Part shown: positions 17,549 through 26,233 of the stretch, one piece after another
How positions within the stretch are numbered: position 1 is the stretch's first letter
Layout: each line of letters starts with the position of its first letter
Assembly: GCA_946413695.1 (NCBI GenBank)
Contig: CAMKLV010000002.1
Location: forward strand, 43,506-107,505
Reading direction: 5' to 3'
Length of the DNA stretch: 64,000 nt
Source of the DNA: Firm-04 sp946413695
Lineage (GTDB): Bacteria > Bacillota > Clostridia > Oscillospirales > Ruminococcaceae
The notes under the pieces: generated by a model
Databases searched by the model: none
The model's input: the letters and a program-made list of their open reading frames with translations, nothing else
Told to the model about the DNA's origin: nothing
Position numbers and translations under genes: made by a program

Positions 17549-18724
17549 TTAGAGCTTTGCGAGGTGTGCAGCCGCCTTCAAAGCGGTTTCGCGCGTGCAG
17601 AACGATGAGAACCGCATCCAGCCCTGCCCCGCCGTGCCGAATCCGACACCGGGCGTGCCCGCAATGCCGTACTGTCCGAGCAGCGCATCAAAGCAGTCCC
17701 ACGATTCCGCGTTCTGCGGCGCCTCAAACCAGACATACGGCGCATTCTCGCCGCCGACGGAATGAATCCCTGCGGCAGAGAGCGCCGATTTCAGAATCTG
17801 CGCATTTTCCATGTAGTAATCAATATCCGCATGTGCCGCCGCGAGACCCTCCGGCGTAAAAACCTTTGCCGCGGCACGCTGAATGATATACGAGGTGCCG
17901 TTATACTTTGTCGCCATACGGCGGAACCACATGTCATGCAGCGATGCGCCGTCGAACCGGAGCGTTTTCGGCACAACCGTCCAGCCGCAGCGGACGCCGG
18001 TGAAGCCCGCAGTCTTCGAGAGCGAATTGATCTCGAGCGCGCAGTCCGCAGCGCCATCAATCTCGAAGATGCTGTGCGGCAGCGCAGGATCGCGGATATA
18101 CGCTTCATATGCCGCATCAAAGAGGATCAGCGCACCGTTCGCCTTTGCGTAGGCGACCCACTCTGCAAGCTGCTCTCTGCTGTAGACAGCGCCCGTCGGA
18201 TTGTTCGGCGAGCAGAGGTAGATGAGATCCGCATGCACGCTTGCATCCGGCATCGGCAGGAAGCCGTTTTCCTTTGTGCCTGCCGCGAAGATCACGCGGC
18301 GCCCTGCCATGATGCTCGTGTCATAGTAAACCGGGTAAACCGGATTCGGCAGCAGCACGGTGTTATCCGCATCGAACAGGTCGCAGAGGTTGCCGAGGTC
18401 GCATTTTGCGCCGTCACTGATAAAGATATCGTCCGGCGCGATCTGCGTGCCGCGCTGTGCGTAGTATCCGGCGATAGCCTCGCGCAGGAACTGCTCGCCC
18501 TGCTCGGCGCCGTAGCCGTGGAAGGTCTCCGCATGAGACATATCCTCCGCAGCGGCTTTCATCTCATCGGTGACAATGCGGCTCAGCGGACGGGTGACAT
18601 CGCCGATGCTGAGCTTCAGCAGCTCGCGCTCCGGATTCGCCGCCTGAAACGCACGGATGCGCTTTGCGACCTCCGAGAACAAATAATTCTGTTCCAGCTC
18701 CAGAGCATGATGATTGACTTTCAT
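17549..18724 (-). CDS. dapL: LL-diaminopimelate aminotransferase
   Basis: DapL converts tetrahydrodipicolinate directly to LL-diaminopimelate with glutamate as amino donor, bypassing the acylated branch. The 391-residue fold-I PLP enzyme begins with NYLFSEVAKRIRAFQ and LKLSIGDVTRPL, has GYGAEQGEQFLREAIA, the CSPNNPTGAVY loop and the PLP lysine in NSLSKTAGFTGVRCGW, all typical of DapL. It needs DapF next in the pathway, and that activity is encoded 46 nt upstream as the C-terminal part of the CarB fusion. Confidence 0.95.
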   Translation of the reverse strand: MKVNHHALELEQNYLFSEVAKRIRAFQAANPERELLKLSIGDVTRPLSRIVTDEMKAAAEDMSHAETFHGYGAEQGEQFLREAIAGYYAQRGTQIAPDDIFISDGAKCDLGNLCDLFDADNTVLLPNPVYPVYYDTSIMAGRRVIFAAGTKENGFLPMPDASVHADLIYLCSPNNPTGAVYSREQLAEWVAYAKANGALILFDAAYEAYIRDPALPHSIFEIDGAADCALEINSLSKTAGFTGVRCGWTVVPKTLRFDGASLHDMWFRRMATKYNGTSYIIQRAAAKVFTPEGLAAAHADIDYYMENAQILKSALSAAGIHSVGGENAPYVWFEAPQNAESWDCFDALLGQYGIAGTPGVGFGTAGQGWMRFSSFCTRETALKAAAHLAKL

Positions 18725-18770
18725 AACAAGTTCCTTTCGTATTTTTCGTAAGATTTCCTTTTATTGTATA

Positions 18771-21700
18771 TCAGACTTCGATCTCGCCGCTGAAAATCAG
18801 CACGGCTTCGCCCGCCATCGTGACCGTTTCCTCGGTATAGCGGATGACCAGATCACCGCCGTTCAGATGCACCGTGATATCGGTATCCGGCTGACAGAAT
18901 CCGTTTTTCACAGCCGCCGCGACCGTCGCGCAGGCACCCGTGCCGCATGCCATCGTCTCGCCGGAGCCGCGCTCCCAGACGCGCATCCGGAGCGTGTGTC
19001 CGTCAATCACCTGCACAAACTCCGTGTTGACCTGCTCCGGAAATGCCGGATGATGCTCGAATTCCGGTCCGATTGCAGCAAGGTCAAGCTTTTCCGGATT
19101 GTCGCCGAACACAACACAGTGCGGATTTCCCATCGACACGCAGGTGACAGTGTATTCCCTGCCGCCGACCCTCAGGGGCTTCGCGATCATTTCCGGCTCA
19201 GCAAACTGAACGGGAATCCGGTTCGTCTCAAAGATCGCTTTGCCCATATCGACCGCCGCGCGCGTGACAACGCCGTTCTGTGTTGTCACGGTAACCTGCC
19301 GCAGACCGCTCTTTGTCTCAATGACAATTTCCTTCTTCGGGCAGATGCCGTTATCGTAGAGATACTTTGCAACGCAGCGGATCGCATTGCCGCACATGTT
19401 GCCCTCGCTGCCGTCCAGATTGAACATCCGCATTTTTGCATCAGCCTGCTCCGAGGATTCGATCAGCACGAGCCCGTCGCCGCCGATGCCGAAATGCCGG
19501 TCAGAAAGCTGCACGCTCAGCGATTCCGGCGCAGATATGCGCTTTTCCATGCAGTCCACATAGATATAATCATTGCCGCAGCCGTGCATTTTCACGAACG
19601 AAATGCGGCGCTTTGCCGTTCTCAGATGGTTCATATTCATCAGCTCCACATTGGAATCCCGATAGCCGGTGTGCAGGCAGTTCGCGACCGCTGCCGCCGT
19701 ATCGGTGCAGGTCAGGCAGGGAATCCCGAGCTCGACCGCCTTCTTCCGGATCTTTGCGCCGTCACGGGCAGCCATGCGCGCATTCGCATCCGTAGACACA
19801 ATATAGCGGATCGTGCCGTTCTCCATCAGCGTGAATGTTTCGGTATCGCCGCTGTGCAGCTTGCTGAGCGTATGCACCGCGAGCCCTGCGCGGTTGAGTG
19901 CAGCCGCCGTGCCCGCCGTCGCATAGAGCACAAATCCGAGCCGTGCGAATTTCCGCGCAATCTCAACGATATCCGGTTTATCCGCATCACAGACCGTCAG
20001 CAGGACGCCGTTGCGGTTCCTGCCGTTGTCCTCGAGCCGGTAGCCCGCCGCGCGCAGACCTTTATAGAGCGCCTCGGTCAGCGTTTTGCCGATGCCGATG
20101 ACCTCGCCGGTCGATTTCATTTCCGGACCGAGCTGCGATTCGCCGCCGATCTTCTGGAACGAGAACACCGGAACCTTGACCGCGGTAAAGGGCGGCGTTT
20201 TGTAGTAACCGGTGCCGTATTCCATTTCGGCGAGCTTCTCGCCGAGGCAGACGCGCATGGCGCAGTCACAGAGCGGCAGTCCGGTCAGCTTGCTCATGAA
20301 CGGCACGGTTCGCGATGCGCGCGGGTTGACCTCGATCACATACAGCGACTGCCCTTTGACGATATACTGCAGATTGATCAGCCCGACCGCATGCAGCCCG
20401 AGGCAGATTTTCTTCGTATCTGTGAGGATTTTCTTTCGCATGTCATCGTCGATGTGTACCGGCGGGCAGATCGCGATCGAATCGCCGGAATGCACGCCCG
20501 TGCGCTCAATATGCTCCATGATGCCAGGAATGAGGATATCCTGCCCGTCACAGATCGCATCGACCTCGATCTCCGTGCCGCGGATATACTGGTCGATCAG
20601 CACGGGGTTATCAATGCCGTCTGCGAGGATGTTCTGCATGAACGCAAGCACATCGCTTTCCTCAAATGCGATGTTCATATTCTGTCCGCCGAGGACATAC
20701 GAGGGGCGCACCAGCACCGGCAGACCGAGCTTTTTGACCGCCTCACGCGCTTCATCCAGCGTATTGACCGTGCAGCCGCGCGGGCGCTCGATCTGCAGCG
20801 ATTCCAGCAGCGCATCAAAGCGCTCGCGATCTTCGGCGAGGTCAATGCTGTCCGCCGAAGCGCCGAGCAGTCTGTATCCGGCTTCTTCGATCGTGCGGGC
20901 AAGCCGGATCGCAGTCTGTCCGCCGAATGCCGTCACAACCCCGACCGGCTGTTCAAGCGCGAGAATCGAAAGCACATCCTCGGGCGTCAGCGGCTCAAAG
21001 TAGAGACGATCCGCAGTATCAAAATCCGTTGAAACGGTCTCGGGATTGTTGTTGATCAGCACAACCTCGTAGCCGGAATCCTTGAGCACCTGCACGCAGT
21101 GGACTGCGGAATAGTCAAACTCGATGCCCTGCCCGATCCGGATCGGACCGCTGCCGAGCACCACAACTGTTTTATGTGTCCTGTCCGCGAGAAACTGCGC
21201 CGCTTCATTTGCAGCGCCGTCCGCATCCGGCAGGCAGACACCGTAGAAATACGGCGTTTCTGCTGCAAATTCGCCCGCGCAGGTATCGACCATGCGGTAG
21301 ATCGGGCGATACTTTTTCTGCAGCAGTTCGCGTCCGGAAATCGCTGTGATCGCTGCATCAGGATAACCAAACCGCTTTGCTGTCCGGTAGAGATCATCCG
21401 TGAGCGGCGTATTTTCAAGCGCCGTTTCGCAAACAACGAGATTGCAGATTTTATGCAGGAACCATGCGTCAATCTTCGATAATGCGTGGATTTTCTCAAC
21501 CGTGAGCCCGCGCCGCAGTGCCTCCGCGGCGGCAAACAGACGGATATCATCTGCATGCACCAGATGTGTCAGCAGCTCGGCTTCCGGCATTTCACGCAAA
21601 CTGCGGACAAGCAGCGCACTGTGCTTGATTTCCGCGCCGCGCAGCGCTTTGAGCAGCGCGGATTCAAAGGTATCAGAAATCGCCATGACCTCGCCGGTCG

Positions 21701-22832
21701 CTTTCATCTGTGTACCGAGCTGATGCGATGCACCCGCGAATTTCTCGAACGGGAATTTCGGCATTTTGACCGCAACATAATCCAAAGCAGGTTCAAATGC
21801 TGCGGTTGTTTTGCCCGTCACTTTGTTTGCGATTTCATATAAACGGTAGCCGACGGCGATCTTTGCGGCGACCTTTGCAATCGGGTAGCCTGTCGCTTTG
21901 GATGCGAGTGCAGAGGAACGCGAAACACGCGGATTGACCTCGATCACGGCATATTCAAAGGAATCGGGATTCAGGGCGAACTGACAGTTGCATCCGCCTT
22001 CAATTTTCAGCACCTCCGCGATTTTCAGTGCAGCGGTGCGGAGCATCTGATATTCCTTGTCCGAGAGCGTGACAGCCGGTGCAATGACGATGGAATCGCC
22101 TGTGTGAATGCCGACCGGATCAAAGTTTTCCATCGAGCAGACGGTGATTTTGTTGCCGTCCGCATCGCGCACAATCTCAAATTCGATCTCCTTCCAGCCG
22201 GCAATGCAGCGTTCCACAAGGATCTGATGAATCGGCGAAAGGCGCAGACCGTTCTCTGCAATATTGTCAAATTCTTCGGGCGTTTCCGCGATACCGCCGC
22301 CCGTTCCGCCAAGCGTAAACGCCGGACGGATGATCACCGGATAGCCGATTTCCGCAGCGATCTGCCGCGCCGTATCCATATCCTCCGCAATGCCGGAGGG
22401 AATGCAGGGCTGTCCGATTGAATCCATCGTCTCCTTGAACAGCTTTCTGTCCTCCGCTTTCGCGATCGTCTCCGGATTTGCACCGAGCAGCCGGATGCCC
22501 TGCGCAGCAAGAAAACCGCTTTCAGCGAGCTCCGCGCAAAGGTTCAGACCGGTTTGTCCGCCGAGTCCTGAGAGAATGCTGTCCGGCTTTTCTTTCAGGC
22601 AGATGCGCTTGATGATCTCGGATTTGAGCGGTTCCATGTAGATTTTGTCGGCGATCCGGCTGTCTGTCATGATCGTTGCGGGGTTTGAGTTGACGAGGAC
22701 AACTTCGATGCCGTCCTCCTGCAGCGCGCGGCATGCCTGCGTGCCGGAGTAGTCAAACTCCGCTGCCTGCCCGATGACAATCGGCCCCGAGCCGATCACC
22801 AGAACCTTATGAATATCACGATTCAGCGGCAT
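18771..22832 (-). CDS. carB-dapF: Carbamoyl-phosphate synthase large subunit fused to diaminopimelate epimerase
   Basis: One uninterrupted frame of 1353 codons encodes two complete enzymes. Residues 1-1064 are CarB: duplicated ATP-grasp modules (VIGSGPIVIGQAAEFDYSG near 12-30, the second near 550), PAFTLGGTGGG, and a C-terminal MGS-like regulatory domain. CarB makes carbamoyl phosphate from ammonia, bicarbonate and two ATP. Residues 1065-1353 are DapF, which epimerises LL- to meso-diaminopimelate. It starts at MNMNHLRTAKRRISFVKMHG and keeps both catalytic cysteines, Cys-1147 (NMCGNAIRC) and Cys-1296 (ACGTGACA). No stop codon or frame change separates the halves. Internal ATGs at 19640 and 19634 have only a weak GGAG upstream, so separate DapF translation is possible but not obvious. 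It overlaps carA by 10 nt and lies upstream of dapL. Confidence 0.95.
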   Translation of the reverse strand: MPLNRDIHKVLVIGSGPIVIGQAAEFDYSGTQACRALQEDGIEVVLVNSNPATIMTDSRIADKIYMEPLKSEIIKRICLKEKPDSILSGLGGQTGLNLCAELAESGFLAAQGIRLLGANPETIAKAEDRKLFKETMDSIGQPCIPSGIAEDMDTARQIAAEIGYPVIIRPAFTLGGTGGGIAETPEEFDNIAENGLRLSPIHQILVERCIAGWKEIEFEIVRDADGNKITVCSMENFDPVGIHTGDSIVIAPAVTLSDKEYQMLRTAALKIAEVLKIEGGCNCQFALNPDSFEYAVIEVNPRVSRSSALASKATGYPIAKVAAKIAVGYRLYEIANKVTGKTTAAFEPALDYVAVKMPKFPFEKFAGASHQLGTQMKATGEVMAISDTFESALLKALRGAEIKHSALLVRSLREMPEAELLTHLVHADDIRLFAAAEALRRGLTVEKIHALSKIDAWFLHKICNLVVCETALENTPLTDDLYRTAKRFGYPDAAITAISGRELLQKKYRPIYRMVDTCAGEFAAETPYFYGVCLPDADGAANEAAQFLADRTHKTVVVLGSGPIRIGQGIEFDYSAVHCVQVLKDSGYEVVLINNNPETVSTDFDTADRLYFEPLTPEDVLSILALEQPVGVVTAFGGQTAIRLARTIEEAGYRLLGASADSIDLAEDRERFDALLESLQIERPRGCTVNTLDEAREAVKKLGLPVLVRPSYVLGGQNMNIAFEESDVLAFMQNILADGIDNPVLIDQYIRGTEIEVDAICDGQDILIPGIMEHIERTGVHSGDSIAICPPVHIDDDMRKKILTDTKKICLGLHAVGLINLQYIVKGQSLYVIEVNPRASRTVPFMSKLTGLPLCDCAMRVCLGEKLAEMEYGTGYYKTPPFTAVKVPVFSFQKIGGESQLGPEMKSTGEVIGIGKTLTEALYKGLRAAGYRLEDNGRNRNGVLLTVCDADKPDIVEIARKFARLGFVLYATAGTAAALNRAGLAVHTLSKLHSGDTETFTLMENGTIRYIVSTDANARMAARDGAKIRKKAVELGIPCLTCTDTAAAVANCLHTGYRDSNVELMNMNHLRTAKRRISFVKMHGCGNDYIYVDCMEKRISAPESLSVQLSDRHFGIGGDGLVLIESSEQADAKMRMFNLDGSEGNMCGNAIRCVAKYLYDNGICPKKEIVIETKSGLRQVTVTTQNGVVTRAAVDMGKAIFETNRIPVQFAEPEMIAKPLRVGGREYTVTCVSMGNPHCVVFGDNPEKLDLAAIGPEFEHHPAFPEQVNTEFVQVIDGHTLRMRVWERGSGETMACGTGACATVAAAVKNGFCQPDTDITVHLNGGDLVIRYTEETVTMAGEAVLIFSGEIEV

Positions 22833-23917
22833 TTCTGTACCTCCATCATCTGCACAAATTCGTCAAATATGAACGCCGTATCCTGCGGACCGGCACATGC
22901 CTCCGGATGAAACTGCACGGAGATTGCCGGTATCTTTTTGTACCGCAGACCCTCGCAGGTGTTGTCATTCAGGTTGATATACAGCAAATCCGCGGTCTCC
23001 GTGCAATGCGCATTATTAGGATCATATTGCACCTGATATCCGTGATTCTGCGTTGTGACCGCCATGCGCTTTGTCTCGAGATTCAGCACCGGCTGATTCG
23101 CGCCGCGGTGTCCGAATTTGAGCTTTGCCGTCAGGATGCCGTTTGCAAGCGCAAGCAGCTGATGTCCCAGACAGATCGCCATGATCGGGATTTGCAGCGT
23201 CATGATCTTCTGCAGCTCCGCGATGATCTCCGGATTATCTGCCGGATCTCCAGCGCCGTTCGAGAGCATGATACCGTCCGGATGAAGTGCCGCAATATCC
23301 TCACATTTTGTTCCCGCAGGCACAACCGTGACACGGCAGCCGCGTCCGGCAAGCGAACGCGCAATGTTTGCCTTCGCACCGAAATCGAGAAGCACCACAT
23401 GATACGTCGCGTCCGCTTCTCCGACTGTATACGGCTCCGTGCAGGCTGTATTTCTCACGGCATCGGTCACGCGATATCCACGCATCTGCGCAATATTTGC
23501 AAACTCCGGCGAATTGCAGATCATGCCGTTCATCGTGCCGTGATCCCGCAGGACTCTTGTCAGCGTTCTTGTATCAACGCCGGTCAAAACCGGAATATCC
23601 TGCTCAGCAAGCCAATCCGCAAGCTGACCTTTGCAGCGGAAATTTGACGGCGCATCACACATCTCCGAGACAATATAAGCCGAAAGAAATGCCTTTCGGG
23701 ATTCAAAATCCTCCGGTATCACGCCGTAATTTCCGATCAGCGGAAAGGTCTGCACAACTGCCTGCCCGTAGTAGCTCGGGTCGGTCAGTGTTTCCAGATA
23801 GCCGTTCATTCCGGTTGCAAATACAATTTCAGCGGTGACATCCCGCTTTGCACCGAACCGTTTTCCGCGGAAAACCATTCCGTTTTCCAGCACAAGACAG
23901 CCCTCATTGACATCCAT
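22823..23917 (-). CDS. carA: Carbamoyl-phosphate synthase small subunit
   Basis: CarA hydrolyses glutamine and feeds ammonia to CarB for arginine and pyrimidine synthesis. The 364-residue protein has the N-terminal CPSase domain (ATGMNGYLETLTDPSYYGQ) and a class I amidotransferase domain with nucleophile Cys in MAICLGHQLLALA and the His/Glu pair in VQFHPEACAGP. Its gene follows the type III GS by 77 nt. AT-rich TATAAT repeats overlap the GS stop codon but no good -35 was seen, so read-through from the GS promoter or a weak local promoter are both possible. Confidence 0.95.
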   Translation of the reverse strand: MDVNEGCLVLENGMVFRGKRFGAKRDVTAEIVFATGMNGYLETLTDPSYYGQAVVQTFPLIGNYGVIPEDFESRKAFLSAYIVSEMCDAPSNFRCKGQLADWLAEQDIPVLTGVDTRTLTRVLRDHGTMNGMICNSPEFANIAQMRGYRVTDAVRNTACTEPYTVGEADATYHVVLLDFGAKANIARSLAGRGCRVTVVPAGTKCEDIAALHPDGIMLSNGAGDPADNPEIIAELQKIMTLQIPIMAICLGHQLLALANGILTAKLKFGHRGANQPVLNLETKRMAVTTQNHGYQVQYDPNNAHCTETADLLYINLNDNTCEGLRYKKIPAISVQFHPEACAGPQDTAFIFDEFVQMMEVQKCR

Positions 23918-23952
23918 GATTCATTTCCTCACTTCCGATATTTACACGGCAA

Positions 23953-23976
23953 GCCGCACTGCTTCTGCAATGCGGC
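23953..23976 (-). other. GC-rich hairpin between type III GS and carA
   Basis: GCCGCATTGC and GCAGTGCGGC (minus strand) form a 10-bp stem with an AGAA tetraloop and one G-T pair. No T-tract follows, so it does not look like an intrinsic terminator. It may stabilise or mark a processing point in the mRNA. Confidence 0.5.
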
Positions 23977-23994
23977 GCCGCAATATTATTATAA

Positions 23995-26064
23995 TTATAC
24001 ACTGTAAAGCAGGTCGGCATAGGTCGGGAAGGGCTGATATTCCTTTGCCGTCAGCGGCTCAAGCTGATCGGCTGCTGCACGCAGCTCGTTCATTGCGGGA
24101 ATGATCGTATCGCGGCAGTAGTAGGACGGATGCTCGTTATCATAAAGCCCGATCATCGCCTGCTCGAGTGCCTCGGTCTTTGCTGCAATCTCGTCCGTCA
24201 GTGCGCTGACTCTGCGGAGCAGATCGGTCTCTGCGATTCCCTGAACGCCGAGTTCCTTCTTCTTCATCGCATATTCTGCAAGCGCTTCGCCGTAACGGAA
24301 TCCCGCAGGAATGATCTGCGTCCGAGCCATGTCGATCATGGTGTTTGCCTCAATCGCGATGAGCTTTGTGTAGTTTTCGAGCAGGATGTCCTTGCGCGAG
24401 ACAACCTCGCTGTGATTGTAAACACCGAACCGCTTGAACAGCGCGACATTCTTTTCCGTTGCAAATGCGTGCATTGCATCTGCTGTTGTACGGAGATTCA
24501 GCAGTCCGCGGTGCTCTGCCTCGGCAACCCATTCCTGCGAATAGTTGTTGCCGTTGAAGATGATTCTGCCGTGTGCTTTCAGCGTATCTGCGAGGATATC
24601 CTGCACGGCTTTTGCGATATCCGCTTTGCCCTCAAGCTGCTCCGCAATATTGCTGAGCGCTTCGGCAAAGATCGTGTTGAGTGCGATATTGGTATCTGCG
24701 ATCGAGTTCTCGGAGCCAAGCATACGGAACTCGAATTTGTTGCCCGTGAATGCCATCGGCGAGGTGCGGTTGCGGTCGGAGGTATCCTTTTTGAAATCGG
24801 GGAGAACATGCACGCCGGTCGTCAGCGTTTCGCGGTGCTTGTGCTCATCTCTGCCCTCTGCAGCCGCCTCAAGCTGAAGCTGGAGGTCATCGCCGAGGTA
24901 AACCGAGACAATTGCAGGCGGCGCTTCGTTGGCGCCCAGACGGTGATCGTTGCCCGCAGACGCAACCGACATCCGCAGCAGATCCTGATGCGCATCCACT
25001 GCCGCAACAACCGCTGCGACCATCAGCAGGAACAGGCGCTTGCGCTCCGGCGTTTTGCCCGGTGCAAAGAGGTTGATGCCGGTATCGGTCGAGAGCGACC
25101 AGTTATTGTGCTTGCCGCTGCCGTTGACGCCTGCAAACGGCTTTTCGTGGAGCAGGCACATCAGACCGTGGCGTTCCGCGACCTTCTTCATGATCTCCAT
25201 TGTAAGCTGATTGTGATCGCAGGCGAGGTTCATGGTTGTGTAGACAGGTGCAAGCTCATGCTGTGCGGGCGCGACCTCATTATGTTCGGTTTTCGCGTAG
25301 ATGCCGAGCTTCCAGAGTTCTTCGTTCAGCTCCTTCATGAATGTCTGCACGCGCGGACGGATCACGCCGAAATAGTGATCCTCCATCTCCTGACCCTTCG
25401 GCGCCTTTGCACCGAACAGCGTTCTGCCGGTGAAGATGATATCCTTGCGCTGCTTTGCCATTTCGCGGTCGATGAGGAAATATTCCTGCTCCGGACCGAC
25501 CGTTCCGCTGACGCGCTGCACATCCTCAAAGCCCAGCAGATGCAGCACCTTGACTGCCTGCTCGTTGACTGCCTCCATCGAACGCAGCAGCGGGGTTTTC
25601 TTATCGAGTGCCTCGCCGCTGTAGGAGTAGAATGCGGTCGGGATGCACAGGCTGTTCTCCTTGATGAATGCGTAGGATGTCGGGTCCCATGCTGTATATC
25701 CGCGTGCCTCAAAGGTTGCGCGCAGACCGCCCGACGGGAACGAGGATGCATCCGGTTCGCCCTTGATGAGCTCCTTGCCGGAGAATTCGAGGATCGCACC
25801 GCCGTTGCCGTCCGGAGAGAGGAAGGAGTCATGCTTCTCTGCGGTGATGCCGGTCATCGGCTGGAACCAGTGCGTGTAATGCGTTGCGCCGTTCTCCACA
25901 GCCCATTCACGCATTGCGCTTGCGACCACATCCGCAACAGTCGGATCGAGGTCTTTGCCGTTTGCAATGGTCTCATGCAGGGATTTATAGACCGCTTTCG
26001 GCAGGCGCTCCTGCATCACGGCATCATTGAACACAAGGCTTCCGAATACATCAGTCGGTTTCAT
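23995..26064 (-). CDS. glnN: Glutamine synthetase type III
   Basis: This enzyme makes glutamine from glutamate, ammonia and ATP. The 689-residue length and the segments VFGSLVFND at the N-terminus, VGPEQEYFLIDREM, AKTEHNEVAPAQHELAPVYT and MLGSENSIADTNIALNT identify GSIII, common in Bacteroidetes, cyanobacteria and ruminococci. The ATG at 26064 has AAAGGATG upstream. A longer in-frame reading back to 26190 only translates the leader. It has its own sigma-A promoter (26158-26186) and a leader terminator, so expression is probably set by antitermination. Confidence 0.95.
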   Translation of the reverse strand: MKPTDVFGSLVFNDAVMQERLPKAVYKSLHETIANGKDLDPTVADVVASAMREWAVENGATHYTHWFQPMTGITAEKHDSFLSPDGNGGAILEFSGKELIKGEPDASSFPSGGLRATFEARGYTAWDPTSYAFIKENSLCIPTAFYSYSGEALDKKTPLLRSMEAVNEQAVKVLHLLGFEDVQRVSGTVGPEQEYFLIDREMAKQRKDIIFTGRTLFGAKAPKGQEMEDHYFGVIRPRVQTFMKELNEELWKLGIYAKTEHNEVAPAQHELAPVYTTMNLACDHNQLTMEIMKKVAERHGLMCLLHEKPFAGVNGSGKHNNWSLSTDTGINLFAPGKTPERKRLFLLMVAAVVAAVDAHQDLLRMSVASAGNDHRLGANEAPPAIVSVYLGDDLQLQLEAAAEGRDEHKHRETLTTGVHVLPDFKKDTSDRNRTSPMAFTGNKFEFRMLGSENSIADTNIALNTIFAEALSNIAEQLEGKADIAKAVQDILADTLKAHGRIIFNGNNYSQEWVAEAEHRGLLNLRTTADAMHAFATEKNVALFKRFGVYNHSEVVSRKDILLENYTKLIAIEANTMIDMARTQIIPAGFRYGEALAEYAMKKKELGVQGIAETDLLRRVSALTDEIAAKTEALEQAMIGLYDNEHPSYYCRDTIIPAMNELRAAADQLEPLTAKEYQPFPTYADLLYSV

Positions 26065-26092
26065 AATTATACATCCTTTCAGTGTAATTAAC

Positions 26093-26146
26093 AAAAAAAC
26101 AGCAACGGCACTCCGGGACTCATCCCGAAACAGCGCCGTTGCTGTT
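26093..26146 (-). promoter_or_regulatory. Leader attenuator of type III GS with ANTAR-type hexaloop hairpin
   Basis: The leader RNA can fold in two exclusive ways. The terminator pairs ACAGCAACGGC (26145-26135) with GCCGTTGCTGT (26109-26099) and runs into seven U. The alternative hairpin AACAGC-AACGGC-GCTGTT (26146-26129) has a 6-bp stem and a hexanucleotide loop with A at position 1 and G at 4, the reported recognition feature of ANTAR antiterminators. It uses up the 5' arm of the terminator. An inner hairpin, CGGG-ATGAGT-CCCG, follows. Its loop has A1 but A rather than G at position 4, so the second half of the dual-hairpin model is imperfect. Confidence 0.7.
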
Positions 26147-26157
26147 TTCTGTATCAC

Positions 26158-26186
26158 ATCATAGCATATTTTTTTGCATTTGTCAA
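26158..26186 (-). promoter_or_regulatory. Sigma-A promoter of type III GS
   Basis: On the minus strand TTGACA (26186-26181) and TATGAT (26163-26158) are 17 nt apart. The transcript would start only a few bases before the hexaloop hairpin at 26146, leaving no room for another upstream regulatory hairpin. Confidence 0.9.
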
Positions 26187-26233
26187 TCACTTGACAGAAA
26201 TTTCACAAAGTTTTACAATCTGCCTATGATTTC

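Noticed and set aside
18714..21032. A 772-codon open frame on the plus strand opposite carB-dapF
   Set aside because: It is antisense to a clearly conserved gene, has a Arg/His-rich low-similarity product and no ribosome site. High GC at codon position 3 produces such frames throughout the window.
23953..23976. Terminator between type III GS and carA
   Set aside because: The hairpin is strong but no T-tract follows on the minus strand.
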